From Pseudomonas californiensis (GTDB lineage Bacteria > Pseudomonadota > Gammaproteobacteria > Pseudomonadales > Pseudomonadaceae), in contig NZ_JAGTPK010000003.1 of the NCBI RefSeq assembly GCF_021147775.1, forward strand, positions 62,001 through 126,000: a stretch of DNA of 64,000 bases. Reading direction: 5' to 3'. Every line of letters starts with the position of its first letter. Positions within the stretch are counted from its first letter, which is position 1. The position numbers were made by a program, and so were the translations under genes. This document shows positions 31,864 through 41,437 of the stretch, piece by piece. Under the pieces are notes generated by a model. It did no database searches, was not told the DNA's origin, and saw nothing but the letters and a program-made list of their open reading frames with translations.

Positions 31864-33774
31864 TTACTCGTCCAGCTCGGCCCAGCGTTCCAGCAGGCCA
31901 TCAAGCTCGGCCTGCAGGTTTTCCATCTGCGCCAGCGCAGCGGTGGTCTGCTCCGCTGAACGCTGATAGAAGTCTGGCTCGGCCATTTCGGCAGTCAACA
32001 CAGCCATCTTGGCTTCGACTGCATCGATCAGCCCAGGCAAGGCTTCCAACTCACGCTGAAGCTTGTAGCTGAGTTTCTTCCTGGCGACCGGCATTTCCTG
32101 CGCGGCAACCGGTGCAGCCTGAACCACGGCACTCGCCAGCTCGGCCTTGCCTGACTTGGTATCGGCAACCCCCAACAGACGCGGAGAACCGCCCTGACGC
32201 AGCCAGTCCTGATAACCACCCACGTATTCGCGGACCTTGCCCTCGCCTTCGAAGACCAGCGTACTGGTCACGACGTTGTCGAGAAATGCCCGGTCGTGAC
32301 TGACCATCAGTACCGTGCCCTTGAAGGTCAGGAGCACCTCCTCAAGCAACTCAAGGGTTTCAACATCAAGGTCGTTGGTCGGTTCGTCGAGAACCAGCAG
32401 GTTCGCTGGCTTGCTGAACAGCTTTGCCAGCAACAAGCGGGCACGCTCGCCACCGGACAATGCCTTGACTGGCGTACGCGCTCGCGCCGGGCTGAAAAGG
32501 AAGTCGCCCAGATAGCTCAGAACATGGCGGCTTTGGCCGTCGATGTCGATGAAGTCGCGACCTTCGGCAACGTTGTCGATAACGGTCTTTTCCAGATCCA
32601 GTTGATGCCGAAGCTGATCGAAATAGGCGACGTCCAGACGCGTACCGACTTCAACCTTGCCGCCTGTCGGCTGAAGGTTATCGAGCATCAGCTTGAGCAG
32701 CGTGGTCTTGCCGGTGCCGTTGGCACCCAGCAGACCGATGCGGTCTTCGCGCTGCAGAACCATGGAGAAGTCCTTGATCAGCGTCGGACCACCCGGGTGC
32801 GCAAAACTGACGTTGTCCAGCACCATCACCTGCTTGCCCGACTTCTCGGCAGTATCCAGCTGAATATTGGCCTTGCCGGTACGCTCACGGCGCTCGCTGC
32901 GCTCGACACGCAGCTCCTTGAGCGCACGCACGCGACCTTCATTTCGGGTACGCCGAGCCTTGATGCCCTGACGAATCCAGACTTCTTCCTGAGCCAGACG
33001 CTTGTCGAACAGCGCGTTGGCAGTTTCTTCAGCAGCCAGCGCCGCTTCCTTGTGCACCAGGAAGCTGGCGTAGTCGCCGTTCCAGTCGATCAGACCGCCG
33101 CGATCAAGCTCGAGAATCCGGGTCGCCAGGTTCTGCAGGAATGCCCGGTCGTGCGTAATGAACAGCACAGCGCCCTGGAATTCCTTGAGCGCTTCTTCGA
33201 GCCAGGCAATTGCACCGATATCCAGGTGGTTGGTTGGCTCGTCGAGCAGCAGCAGGTCCGGCTCGGATACCAGCGCCTGCGCCAACAGAACGCGACGACG
33301 CCAGCCGCCCGACAACTCGGCAAGGGTCTTGTCAGCAGGCAACTGCAGGCGACTCAGAGTGCTGTCGACCAGTTGCTGCAGGCGCCAGCCGTCACGGGCT
33401 TCGAGGTCCTGCTGCACATGCATCAGCTTGTTGAGGTCTTCCTCGGTCACGCAATTCTGCGCCAGATGGTGATACTCGGCGAGCAATGCGCCGACGCCAT
33501 CCAGGCCTTCAGCAACCACGTCGAACACTGTCCGTCCGTCGGCTACCGGCAATTCCTGGGGCAATTCGCCAATCTTGAGGCCTGGCGCGCGCCAGACGGC
33601 TCCGTCGTCGGGCTTCTGAATGCCCTTTACCAACTTGAGCATGCTGGATTTGCCAGTGCCGTTGCGACCGATGATGCACACCCGCTCACCACGGGCGATC
33701 TGCCAGGACACCTTGTCCAACAACGGCATCGCGCCGAAAGCAAGGGACACATCGCTGAATTTGAGCAGGGTCAT
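31864..33774 (-). CDS. uup: ABC-F family ATPase Uup
   Basis: The 636-residue protein has two ABC domains without membrane spans. Walker A motifs are IGRNGTGKSS and LGANGTGKTT, signatures LSGGWRRRV and LSGGERARL, and Walker B motifs LLLLDEPTNHLD and LLVLDEPTNDLD. The inter-domain linker (KEAALAAEETANALF...GIKARRTRNEGRVRAL) and the C-terminal coiled coil (from about residue 550) are typical of Uup, a ribosome- and DNA-associated factor affecting transposon excision. ATG 33774 has GGAGAAG upstream; the longer reading is unsupported. Confidence 0.92.
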   Translation of the reverse strand: MTLLKFSDVSLAFGAMPLLDKVSWQIARGERVCIIGRNGTGKSSMLKLVKGIQKPDDGAVWRAPGLKIGELPQELPVADGRTVFDVVAEGLDGVGALLAEYHHLAQNCVTEEDLNKLMHVQQDLEARDGWRLQQLVDSTLSRLQLPADKTLAELSGGWRRRVLLAQALVSEPDLLLLDEPTNHLDIGAIAWLEEALKEFQGAVLFITHDRAFLQNLATRILELDRGGLIDWNGDYASFLVHKEAALAAEETANALFDKRLAQEEVWIRQGIKARRTRNEGRVRALKELRVERSERRERTGKANIQLDTAEKSGKQVMVLDNVSFAHPGGPTLIKDFSMVLQREDRIGLLGANGTGKTTLLKLMLDNLQPTGGKVEVGTRLDVAYFDQLRHQLDLEKTVIDNVAEGRDFIDIDGQSRHVLSYLGDFLFSPARARTPVKALSGGERARLLLAKLFSKPANLLVLDEPTNDLDVETLELLEEVLLTFKGTVLMVSHDRAFLDNVVTSTLVFEGEGKVREYVGGYQDWLRQGGSPRLLGVADTKSGKAELASAVVQAAPVAAQEMPVARKKLSYKLQRELEALPGLIDAVEAKMAVLTAEMAEPDFYQRSAEQTTAALAQMENLQAELDGLLERWAELDE

Positions 33775-33977
33775 GAGCTTCTCCAAAAACCGGGCGCGCA
33801 TTCTACCTGAGATAGCAGTTGGATGTCGGGTTTCCTGGCGCCGGGCAGACAGGGTTATATTCTTTATAACCGCCAATTATTTCCGCATGAGTCAACCTCG
33901 TCAGCAATGCTTTCACCATGCGCCGGCAAAAGGCTAAGCTAGCGGCACTTTTCACGACTCATCTGCTCGGAAGTCTC

Positions 33978-35906
33978 ATGCGCAGTCGTTTGTTCAGCTT
34001 TTTATCGTGCCTGCTCCTCTCCGCTATCGCCGTCCAGACTGCTCATGCGGTAGATATCAACCAACAACGCAAGTATTACGACGAGGCAAAAAGGGCCTTG
34101 GCCAAGGGCGACTCTGGTCCTTACCAGATGTACAGCACTGCCCTTGCCGACTATCCGCTCGAGCCTTATCTGGAATACGACGAGCTGACGGCGCGCCTGA
34201 AGACCGCCAGCAATGCCGAGATCGAGAAATTCCTTGCCGAGCACGGCGATCTGCCCCAGGCCAACTGGATGAAACTCCGCTGGCTGCGCTGGCTGGCCGA
34301 GCGCGGTGACTGGACGACCTTCGTCAAGTATTACGACCCCAAGATGAATTTCGTCGAGCTGGATTGCCTGTACGGCCAGTACCAGCTCAACAACAATCAA
34401 CGCGCCGAGGGCTTTGCCAGTGCCGAGAAGCTCTGGATGACCGGCAAGACGCTGCCCGCTTCGTGCGATGGGTTCTTCGCCCAGTGGGCTGCAGCGGGTC
34501 AGTTGACCGAGCAGAAACGCTGGCAGCGGGCCAAGCTTGCCGCCCAGGCGCGCAATTACACACTGGCCAACACGCTGGTCAACAGCCTCAACTCGCTGGC
34601 GCCGCAGGGCCGCTTGCTGGTCGCAGTCGCCCAAAAACCGGAGATGGTCAACAATCCGGCGCAATTCGCGCCGGTCGATGAAGCCATGTCCGACGTAGTA
34701 GGCCTCGGCTTGCGCCGCCTTGCACGTCAGGATCCGCAAAAAACGTTGGCCATGCTTGATGGCTACGCCGCCACCATGCATTTCTCGCGAGAGGAGCAGG
34801 TGGAAATTGCCAAGGAAATCGGCCTGACACTGGCACGGCGGTACGATGATCGTGCCCTTGAGGTCATGACCAGGTACGACCCGGAGCTGCGCGACAACAC
34901 GGTCACCGAATGGCGCCTGAGGCTGCTGCTGCGATTGGGTCGCTGGGAGGACGCCTATGAGCTCGCCCGCCGACTGCCCAAGGATCTGGCAAGCACTAAC
35001 CGCTGGCGCTACTGGGAAGCGCGAGCCCTGGAGCTTGCGCAGCCCAACAGTCCGCTGATTGCTGCGCTATACAAGGATGTGGCCAAGGAGCGCGACTTCT
35101 ACGGTTTCCTGGCTGCTGATCGCACGCAGAGTCCTTATCAGCTCAATAACAAACCACTGGTGCTCAGCCAGGCCCTGATCAACAAAGTACGCAACACACC
35201 GGGCGTCCGCCGTGCGCTGGAATTTCATGACCGTGGCGAAATCGTCGACGGGCGCCGCGAGTGGTATCACGTCAGCCGCCTCTTCAATCGCGATGAGATG
35301 GTTGCGCAAGCCAAGCTGGCGTACGACCTGAAATGGTATTTCCCTGCGATTCGCACTATCAGCCAGGCGCAGTACTGGGATGACCTGGACATCCGCTTCC
35401 CAATGGCACACCGCGACACGCTGGTACGCGAAGCCAAGGTTCGCGGCCTGCATTCAAGCTGGGTGTTTGCCATTACACGTCAGGAAAGCGCATTCATGGA
35501 CGATGCGCGCTCAGGCGTAGGCGCAAGCGGCCTGATGCAGTTGATGCCCGCCACCGCGAAAGAAACCGCTCGCAAGTACAGCATCCCGCTGGCCTCGCCT
35601 CAGCAGGTACTGGACCCGGACACCAACATCCAGCTGGGCGCTGCCTACCTGAGTTCGGTGCACAGCCAGTTCAATGGCAACCGCGTGCTGGCCTCAGCTG
35701 CCTACAACGCGGGGCCGGGACGTGTACGTCAATGGCTGAAAGGTGCCAATCACCTGGCATTCGACGTCTGGGTAGAAAGCATTCCGTTTGACGAAACCCG
35801 TCAGTACGTGCAGAACGTATTGTCTTACTCGGTGATCTACGGCCAGAAACTCAACTCACCACAGCCGCTGGTGGACTGGCATGAAAGGTTTTTTGATGAT
35901 CTTTGA
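33978..35906 (+). CDS. slt: Soluble lytic murein transglycosylase
   Basis: The 642-residue periplasmic enzyme cleaves peptidoglycan to 1,6-anhydro-muropeptides, feeding the recycling pathway that includes NagZ. A signal peptide (MRSRLFSFLSCLLLSAIAV, cleaved after AHA) is followed by a long helical superhelix (U and L domains, to about residue 470). The C-terminal SLT domain has catalytic E503 in ITRQESAF and GASGLMQLMPATAKETA. Length fits Slt70. ATG 33978 gives the signal peptide; upstream in-frame ATG would add a non-secretory tail. Confidence 0.92.
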   Translation: MRSRLFSFLSCLLLSAIAVQTAHAVDINQQRKYYDEAKRALAKGDSGPYQMYSTALADYPLEPYLEYDELTARLKTASNAEIEKFLAEHGDLPQANWMKLRWLRWLAERGDWTTFVKYYDPKMNFVELDCLYGQYQLNNNQRAEGFASAEKLWMTGKTLPASCDGFFAQWAAAGQLTEQKRWQRAKLAAQARNYTLANTLVNSLNSLAPQGRLLVAVAQKPEMVNNPAQFAPVDEAMSDVVGLGLRRLARQDPQKTLAMLDGYAATMHFSREEQVEIAKEIGLTLARRYDDRALEVMTRYDPELRDNTVTEWRLRLLLRLGRWEDAYELARRLPKDLASTNRWRYWEARALELAQPNSPLIAALYKDVAKERDFYGFLAADRTQSPYQLNNKPLVLSQALINKVRNTPGVRRALEFHDRGEIVDGRREWYHVSRLFNRDEMVAQAKLAYDLKWYFPAIRTISQAQYWDDLDIRFPMAHRDTLVREAKVRGLHSSWVFAITRQESAFMDDARSGVGASGLMQLMPATAKETARKYSIPLASPQQVLDPDTNIQLGAAYLSSVHSQFNGNRVLASAAYNAGPGRVRQWLKGANHLAFDVWVESIPFDETRQYVQNVLSYSVIYGQKLNSPQPLVDWHERFFDDL

Positions 35907-35962
35907 GGCTGCTTGACCGAGTGCGCTGGCCATGCTCGTGGCCAGCTGCCGGGACGCCCTCT

Positions 35963-36595
35963 CTACTTATCGAGATCCAATACCTCGTGCATTCTTTCGC
36001 CGATTGACCGCCTCAGCCAATCGGTGTGGAACCGCGCCTCCTTTTCCGTCAGATATATCCAGAATTTGCGCTCAGTCGGTTTGCCATCGAGTCCAGCGAA
36101 GCACACCGAAAAATAGCAGATGAAACCAGACGCGGTCATCTTGCAGGGCGTAATGCTATGAATATCACTGTAAGGCACGCGCTCTTCGGTAGGTACCCGG
36201 GCCGGGCGACACTGGGTAAAAGTCAGGCATTGCTGCTCCTCATCAAAGCAGAAACCAAGCCCTTCAGGCTCGCAAGCGAGCCAACGAAGCACCCAGACAG
36301 CCGACATCAAACAGAGAGGCACCAGCACCCATACGATCGAGTTGTTGATGAAGTTCACGTGCGCTGTCACCAGCCCCCGTCCGGCGTAGAGAAAATTGAT
36401 GCACAGTACTACCGACACATAGACCGGCAACGCCAACAGCAACGCGACGACATATAAAACGGTCCCGAAGGATCCCGGCCTGGGCACTTCATCCGGACAC
36501 GTCCACTTGAGAGGATGCTCTGAATGTTGCCCCCAGACCACGGCATCCGGCACGTCCCGGGAGCCGAAAAGTGGCGTCGAATGCTTGGTTTTCAT
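35963..36595 (-). CDS. Hypothetical membrane protein (210 aa)
   Basis: The protein has a cytoplasmic N-terminus, two closely spaced membrane helices (VLYVVALLLALPVYVSVVL and WVLVPLCLMSAVWVLRWL), and a soluble C-terminal domain of alternating strands (GLGFCFDEEQQCLTFTQCRP, SGFICYFSVCFAGLD, FWIYLTEKEA). No known family is recognised. AGGAG upstream decides the start at 36595. It precedes the MOSC gene's 3' end on the same strand by 69 bp. Confidence 0.6.
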   Translation of the reverse strand: MKTKHSTPLFGSRDVPDAVVWGQHSEHPLKWTCPDEVPRPGSFGTVLYVVALLLALPVYVSVVLCINFLYAGRGLVTAHVNFINNSIVWVLVPLCLMSAVWVLRWLACEPEGLGFCFDEEQQCLTFTQCRPARVPTEERVPYSDIHSITPCKMTASGFICYFSVCFAGLDGKPTERKFWIYLTEKEARFHTDWLRRSIGERMHEVLDLDK

Positions 36596-36664
36596 GCCTG
36601 AGACTCCTGACAACGACGACCTGGCCAGCCTTGCTGTTGCAGAATGAACCGCAGGGTCCAACAA

Positions 36665-37474
36665 TCACTCCAGCACTTGCACTTCCATCCCGACCTCTAG
36701 CTCACCGGGGCCGTCATTGACCATGTTCTGGCCAAACATCACGCCACCCTCTACTTCCCGGTAGCTTTTCAACGTCGTGAAGGGCTCTCGATCCGGGCTT
36801 CGCTCACCGGTTGCGGGGTCGATAGTAGTCAGGATGCAACGGGCGCAAGGCTTGAGAAGACGGAACTGCATATCGCCGATACGGATACGCTTCCAGCCAT
36901 CCTCAGCGAACGCATCAGCCCCTTCGATCACCAGATTGGGTCTGAACCGCAGCATCTCCATTGGCCTTCCAAGCCTTGCAGAAAGGTCGTTCAGGGAGGA
37001 CTGCCCGATCAGCAACAGCGGGAAGCCGTCGGCAAAGTTCACACGGTCATCGATCGCACCGTAGCCACCGGGCAGCCAGCGGGCGCGTTCAACTGGCATG
37101 TACACCATTCGCGTTGGCTGGCCGATGAATCTCGAGACCCATTCGGCCGCCACAGTGCCCGCGTCGGGCATCTGCAACGAGTCACGCCAGACGGTCACAC
37201 CGCGCAGGCTCTCCGGCTCATCGACAGGCACAGCAACGTCGAGCGACTCGAAGCCTGGCGCACTGAGCGTGACACCACCTTCGGCATTCCATAACACCGA
37301 CAGTTGTGACATATGCGCGATGGCGCGCTGAGTGAGGAACCGCCCTGTGCGCTCATCGACCAGCATCCAGCGCCGATCACCGGCAAGACCGAGGCCGTCG
37401 AACGAGGCGCGCTGCAGGGCTTCAGCCTTGCAGGATTTCAATGGAAAACGGTAGAGCGAGCTTAGACGTAGCAT
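36665..37474 (-). CDS. MOSC domain protein (molybdenum-cofactor sulfurase-like)
   Basis: The 269-residue protein has the N-terminal MOSC beta-barrel domain (LSSLYRFPLKSCKAEAL) and the MOSC catalytic domain, with the conserved Cys in LLKPCARCILTTIDPATG. It is similar to YcbX-type proteins, which help reduce N-hydroxylated compounds using a molybdenum cofactor and an electron donor. Unlike some YcbX proteins it lacks a C-terminal ferredoxin domain. AGGAAG precedes the ATG at 37474. Confidence 0.85.
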   Translation of the reverse strand: MLRLSSLYRFPLKSCKAEALQRASFDGLGLAGDRRWMLVDERTGRFLTQRAIAHMSQLSVLWNAEGGVTLSAPGFESLDVAVPVDEPESLRGVTVWRDSLQMPDAGTVAAEWVSRFIGQPTRMVYMPVERARWLPGGYGAIDDRVNFADGFPLLLIGQSSLNDLSARLGRPMEMLRFRPNLVIEGADAFAEDGWKRIRIGDMQFRLLKPCARCILTTIDPATGERSPDREPFTTLKSYREVEGGVMFGQNMVNDGPGELEVGMEVQVLE

Positions 37475-37576
37475 GACCTGCTTCCTTGGGGGCTCGATAA
37501 GCTTTGACATGGGCGGCAAAGCTTATACGAAGCGGCTCCTGGCAGGCATCCCGGATCGAAGGTTCGCAGAGCGTTA

Positions 37577-38506
37577 TCAGCCTTGAATCATGATCAGGCG
37601 CTCACGAACCACTTCAACCAGTTTGTCGGGCTGGAATTTGGACAGGAAGTTGTCACAGCCGACTTTCTTGACCATCGACTCGTTGAAGCTGCCAGACAGC
37701 GAAGTGTGCAAAACGATATACAGGCTGCGCAGCCGCGGGTCATTACGAATCTCGGTCGTCAGACGATAACCGTCCATCTCTGGCATTTCTGCGTCGGTGA
37801 ACACCATCAGCAGTTTCTCGTGTACGTCCTCACCGGCGTCAGCCCAGCCTTTAAGCATATTGAGAGCTTTCAGGCCATCGCTTGCCACGTGCAACTTCAG
37901 GCCGAGCTGCGACAATGTATCGCGCAACTGCGCCAATGCCACCTTCGAGTCGTCAACCAGCAAGACCTCGCGGCCACGCGCATTTTCCAGCACCGGGTCT
38001 TCCAGCTTCTCGCGGGACACCTTGGCGTTGTAGGGCACGATTTCAGCCAGTACTTTTTCGACGTCGATGATTTCCACCAACTGGTCATCGACCTTGCTGA
38101 TAGCCGTCAGATAATGCTGACGACCCGCGCTGGCAGGCGGCGGCATGATCGCGTCCCAGTTCATGTTGACGATGCGATCCACACCACCGACCAGAAACGC
38201 CTGCACGGAGCGGTTGTACTCAGTCACGATGATCGTGCTGCCAGGCCCCGGCACCAGCGGTCGCATGCCAATGGCCTGCGACAGGTCAATCACCGGCAGC
38301 GTCTGGCCGCGCAAATTGACGACGCCACAGACGAACGAATGTCGTTGCGGCATGAGCGTCAGCTTGGGGAGCTGCAGCACTTCCTGGACCTTGAACACGT
38401 TGATGGCGAACAACTGTCGGCCGGCAAGGCGAAACATGAGGATTTCCAGGCGATTCTCGCCCACCAGCTGTGTGCGTTGATCTACTGTGTCGAGAATGCC
38501 AGCCAT
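37577..38506 (-). CDS. cheV: Chemotaxis protein CheV (CheW-REC fusion)
   Basis: The 309-residue protein couples receptors to CheA and can be phosphorylated. The CheW-like domain spans about 15-160 (FAINVFKVQEVLQLP, VVNLRGQTLPVIDL). The receiver domain follows (REVLLVDDSKVA, phospho-acceptor D238 in VFTDAEMPEMDGYR, conserved Lys in the final strand region). AGGAG precedes the ATG at 38506. It is transcribed away from the Hpt-like and two-component genes, leaving a 574-bp divergent region. Confidence 0.93.
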   Translation of the reverse strand: MAGILDTVDQRTQLVGENRLEILMFRLAGRQLFAINVFKVQEVLQLPKLTLMPQRHSFVCGVVNLRGQTLPVIDLSQAIGMRPLVPGPGSTIIVTEYNRSVQAFLVGGVDRIVNMNWDAIMPPPASAGRQHYLTAISKVDDQLVEIIDVEKVLAEIVPYNAKVSREKLEDPVLENARGREVLLVDDSKVALAQLRDTLSQLGLKLHVASDGLKALNMLKGWADAGEDVHEKLLMVFTDAEMPEMDGYRLTTEIRNDPRLRSLYIVLHTSLSGSFNESMVKKVGCDNFLSKFQPDKLVEVVRERLIMIQG

Positions 38507-39080
38507 TTTAGCTCCTGAAGCGATGGTCACGATGAGTCTGCTAAACGTGTATCGGCTGAAACGAGCCGGACCTTAATGGCGATGAAAGGCCATTCGCAGG
38601 CATTGATGTCACTTTACCATCACGCTTTACTGATGTGCCACACGACCGCTTCAGACGCGACCAATGACGTGTATTTCCCTTGCGCCGTAGCATCAGGGTT
38701 ATCACCCCGAGAATAGGGGCATCCCCTAAATCACCTCAGGGCTACCCTGATATGATCGGTATCTGATTGCCACTATTGTGACGCCATTCTCATTGCATGA
38801 ATGGAGTCAGGCTTGTGCTAGCTTTCCAATCCTTGCAACCAGCCAACCCAGCCGGGATCTGCGTCCCCGCTCAATCGGCCACATTTGCAGGAAATACAGT
38901 GCGTTATATCGGCACTGCCAAACGGATTGATTCACTGAAGTGTTTATCATCGCAATTTCAATACGCCATCATTGGTCTATATTCGGAAACGCCCTACAGA
39001 CTTTCCTGTGAAATCGACATCTACTGTCAGCCATTCGCCGCGGGCGGAAGTTCGCTATCCATGATGTGTGGAGATGAAGG
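38507..39080. other. 574-bp divergent intergenic region cheV / Hpt-like gene
   Basis: No well-supported gene is seen. An open frame at 38797-39087 (96 codons) lacks a ribosome site and overlaps the next gene. The region contains two short perfect inverted repeats at 38714-38750 that look like operators. Confidence 0.5.
38714..38750. promoter_or_regulatory. Paired inverted repeats, possible regulator sites
   Basis: TAGGGG-CAT-CCCCTA (38714-38728) and TCAGGG-CTA-CCCTGA (38736-38750) are both perfect 6-bp palindromes with 3-base centres, spaced about two helical turns centre to centre (22 bp). Such spacing suits a dimeric LuxR/NarL-type response regulator, and one is encoded 2 kb downstream. 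Confidence 0.4.
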
Positions 39081-39512
39081 ATGCTGAGCAGCAACCATTG
39101 GCACCAACAACACGACGAGTTTCTCGCCGAGTCGCAAGCCCTGTTGTACAAGTCGGAAGAATGTTTGTCGCACCTTGAATTGATTTGCGACGATGAAGAC
39201 GCCATCGAGTGTTTGCTGACCTCGCTATTGAAGCTGACCGACGCCGCAAATAATGCCTCGGTCCAGTGCATTGCCGATTTCACCCGCCAATTGACGCACT
39301 TGCTGGATTGCGCTGAACCGGCCAATGGCCTTTCAGAGGAAACGCTGGCTACCGTCAAGCGCTGCCTTGCGTTGATTTCATGGCAACTTGAGCTCCTCGA
39401 CCCTCAAACCGGAGAGCTGACCATGGACAACGAAGAGCAACAGGAGCTGCTGGCCCGACTCGCGGCATTGTCTGCTCGCCCAGGGTCGGCATCCGACCAT
39501 CCTCCGGGCTGA
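39081..39512 (+). CDS. Hpt-like helical protein without obvious phospho-histidine
   Basis: The 143-residue acidic protein reads like a CheA P1/Hpt four-helix bundle: EFLAESQALLYKSEECLSHL, then LLTSLLKLTDAANNAS, and LTHLLDCAEPANGLSEETL. At the place where Hpt domains have HTLKGS, it has TDAANNAS, so I see no phosphorylatable His. It may be a pseudo-Hpt or an unrelated regulator. GGAG lies seven bases before the ATG, which supports expression. It stands between cheV and a histidine kinase. Confidence 0.6.
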   Translation: MLSSNHWHQQHDEFLAESQALLYKSEECLSHLELICDDEDAIECLLTSLLKLTDAANNASVQCIADFTRQLTHLLDCAEPANGLSEETLATVKRCLALISWQLELLDPQTGELTMDNEEQQELLARLAALSARPGSASDHPPG

Positions 39513-39869
39513 TTGCCCGCTCACTCACGATTCGGCTGCCATAGGTCAACTGCCGACGGCAGCCCGAAGTTACGCTGCCGGATCAACGACGCTACAAGAT
39601 AGTATTTGCAAGATCCCCGACATAACTAGTTATTTGAAAACAATTCGACGCATGTTAACTGTCTTGCTTACCAGTCATGCACGGACTCATTAAATTCATG
39701 CGACATTAAGGTAAGATTGATCATCGCATGCGAGCGGACCGGTCAGAGAGGCTGAGTTCCCATCGTGATGACCTACTCCAGGCAGTTTGATTATAGCCAG
39801 GCAATCATTCAACTTATTGTCCGATATCAATTTGACATCAAATTATCTGATTTTAGGTAATGACGATTA
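39513..39869. other. 357-bp intergenic region upstream of the sensor kinase
   Basis: The first part has GC-rich inverted repeats (for example CTGCCGACGGCAG near 39551), and the rest is AT-rich and should hold the promoter of the kinase-regulator pair. I see no gene. Confidence 0.45.
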
Positions 39870-40775
39870 ATGGCGCCGTTCGATATGCAAGCCAGTATCA
39901 GATCTTTCAGGTTCAGGTCGATCACTGCCAGAAGCCTCCACTGGATCACCGGCGCACTTTGTCTGTGCGCCGCGATCTTCAACAGCGTGTGCCTTGTGAT
40001 CGATATACAGATGTCGTTCGGCTTGCTGGCGCTCAATCTGATGGCCTTCATCGCTGTTTTGATCTTCCTTTGGCAGTGGTCATTGATGATTCACATGCGC
40101 CCACATGAACTCGCCGAGCGCATGTTGAATGTTCAGGAAAACGAACGCCACCGACTCAGCCGTGAGCTGCATGACGACATCGGCCAGATGCTGACCGGCG
40201 CGCAGTTGCAGTGCGCCTGGCTTCAACGCCGACTGCCCGCTGAGCTGAACACTCATGCCGAGCAACTCAACGGCACCCTTGCAGAAACGCTGGAAAAAGT
40301 GCGGGACTTGTCGACTATCCTGAACCCTCGCCAACTGACGAGCCTAGGCCTGGAAGCAGGCCTGCGTGCGCACCTGGTCACGACACTTGCCGACACCCAG
40401 ATACGTTGGAGTCTGGAATGTCATCAGCGGCTGACCGGCATTCCGGAAGAGATGGCCGTCGCGGCCTACCGAATCAGCCAGGAAGCAGTGACCAACATGC
40501 TGCGCCACGCCAATGCCACCAACCTGCTGATTCGCCTGCAGCGGCTTCCCGCAGGACTATCGCTGCTCATCACGGATGACGGCACAGGCTTCGAGCCCGC
40601 AAACAACCCAGCCCATCAAGGTCAGCGAGGGCTGGCCGGCATGCGTGAACGTGTAGTGTTGCTGGAGGGTTCCTGGTCTTTGCACAGCGGCCCCGGACTG
40701 GGCACGCGTATAGATGTTCTGTTTCCATGGGTTCCCCGCACGGATGAGCGAGCCCGTTCACACAAGAAGCCATAA
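39870..40775 (+). CDS. NarX-type sensor histidine kinase
   Basis: The 301-residue protein has two membrane helices (about 24-48 and 50-75) with almost no periplasmic loop. It has a HisKA_3 domain with the phosphorylated H101 in RLSRELHDDIGQML and a HATPase domain (YRISQEAVTNMLRHA, LLITDDGTGFEP, GQRGLAGMRERV). The small input region suggests it senses a membrane or cytoplasmic signal. Its stop overlaps the start of the response-regulator gene by one base (TAATG), so the two are a pair. Confidence 0.9.
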   Translation: MAPFDMQASIRSFRFRSITARSLHWITGALCLCAAIFNSVCLVIDIQMSFGLLALNLMAFIAVLIFLWQWSLMIHMRPHELAERMLNVQENERHRLSRELHDDIGQMLTGAQLQCAWLQRRLPAELNTHAEQLNGTLAETLEKVRDLSTILNPRQLTSLGLEAGLRAHLVTTLADTQIRWSLECHQRLTGIPEEMAVAAYRISQEAVTNMLRHANATNLLIRLQRLPAGLSLLITDDGTGFEPANNPAHQGQRGLAGMRERVVLLEGSWSLHSGPGLGTRIDVLFPWVPRTDERARSHKKP

Positions 40776-41437
40776 TGACTTGCAATCTGTTACTGGTCGA
40801 TGACCATTCGCTGATCAGGGCTGGCGTGCGCGCCCTGGTCTCGGATATACCCGGCTACACGATCGTTGGCGAAGCTGCGGACGGCGCTCAACTGTCGGAT
40901 CTTGCCCAAAGCCTCAAACCCGACATTATCCTTCTTGATATCTGCATGAAGGACATCGACGGCCTGGATGCCCTGGAACAACTGCTGAGGGTTCAACCAC
41001 ATTGCAAGGTTTTGATCCTGTCGATGTACACTGATCCGGACATGATCATGCGTGCGCTTGAAACCGGCGCTCACGGCTATCTGCTCAAAGACGCTACCGC
41101 CAAGGAGCTGGAGCAGGCACTTGAAGCACTGCGCGGCGGCGAGCGCTACCTCAGTCCCGCCATCGCTCACACTGTTATAAACCGTGCATTGCAGAATCCT
41201 CGATCCGACCGGGCCGAACCTTTACAGGACAGACACAACCTCACCGCGCGGCAACTGGAGATACTCCGGCTGATCGTACGCGGCAAATCGACACGCGAGA
41301 TCGCCAGCGGCCTGAACCTTAGTATCAAGACGGTCGAGACTCACCGTTCGCAGATCATGAAGCGACTGCAGATCTTTGACGTGGCCGGTCTGGTCCTGTT
41401 CTGTGTACGCGAGCGTATTATCAGTCTGGACGACTGA
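40775..41437 (+). CDS. NarL/FixJ-family response regulator
   Basis: The 220-residue regulator has a receiver domain with D55 (IILLDICMKDIDG) and acidic D9/D10, and a C-terminal LuxR-type helix-turn-helix (LTARQLEILRLIVRGKSTRE, SIKTVETHRSQIMKRL). It is translationally coupled to the kinase upstream. Target genes are unknown; the inverted repeats at 38714-38750 are candidates. Its last 17 bases overlap the convergent yegS end. Confidence 0.92.
   Translation: MTCNLLLVDDHSLIRAGVRALVSDIPGYTIVGEAADGAQLSDLAQSLKPDIILLDICMKDIDGLDALEQLLRVQPHCKVLILSMYTDPDMIMRALETGAHGYLLKDATAKELEQALEALRGGERYLSPAIAHTVINRALQNPRSDRAEPLQDRHNLTARQLEILRLIVRGKSTREIASGLNLSIKTVETHRSQIMKRLQIFDVAGLVLFCVRERIISLDD

Noticed and set aside
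32296..33810. A 504-codon plus-strand frame opposite uup
   Set aside because: Shadow of the highly conserved ABC-F gene; composition is atypical (very rich in His, Gln and Arg) and no start signal is present.
38797..39087. A 96-codon frame before the Hpt-like gene
   Set aside because: No Shine-Dalgarno sequence, a low-complexity unconserved-looking product, and overlap with the next start codon.
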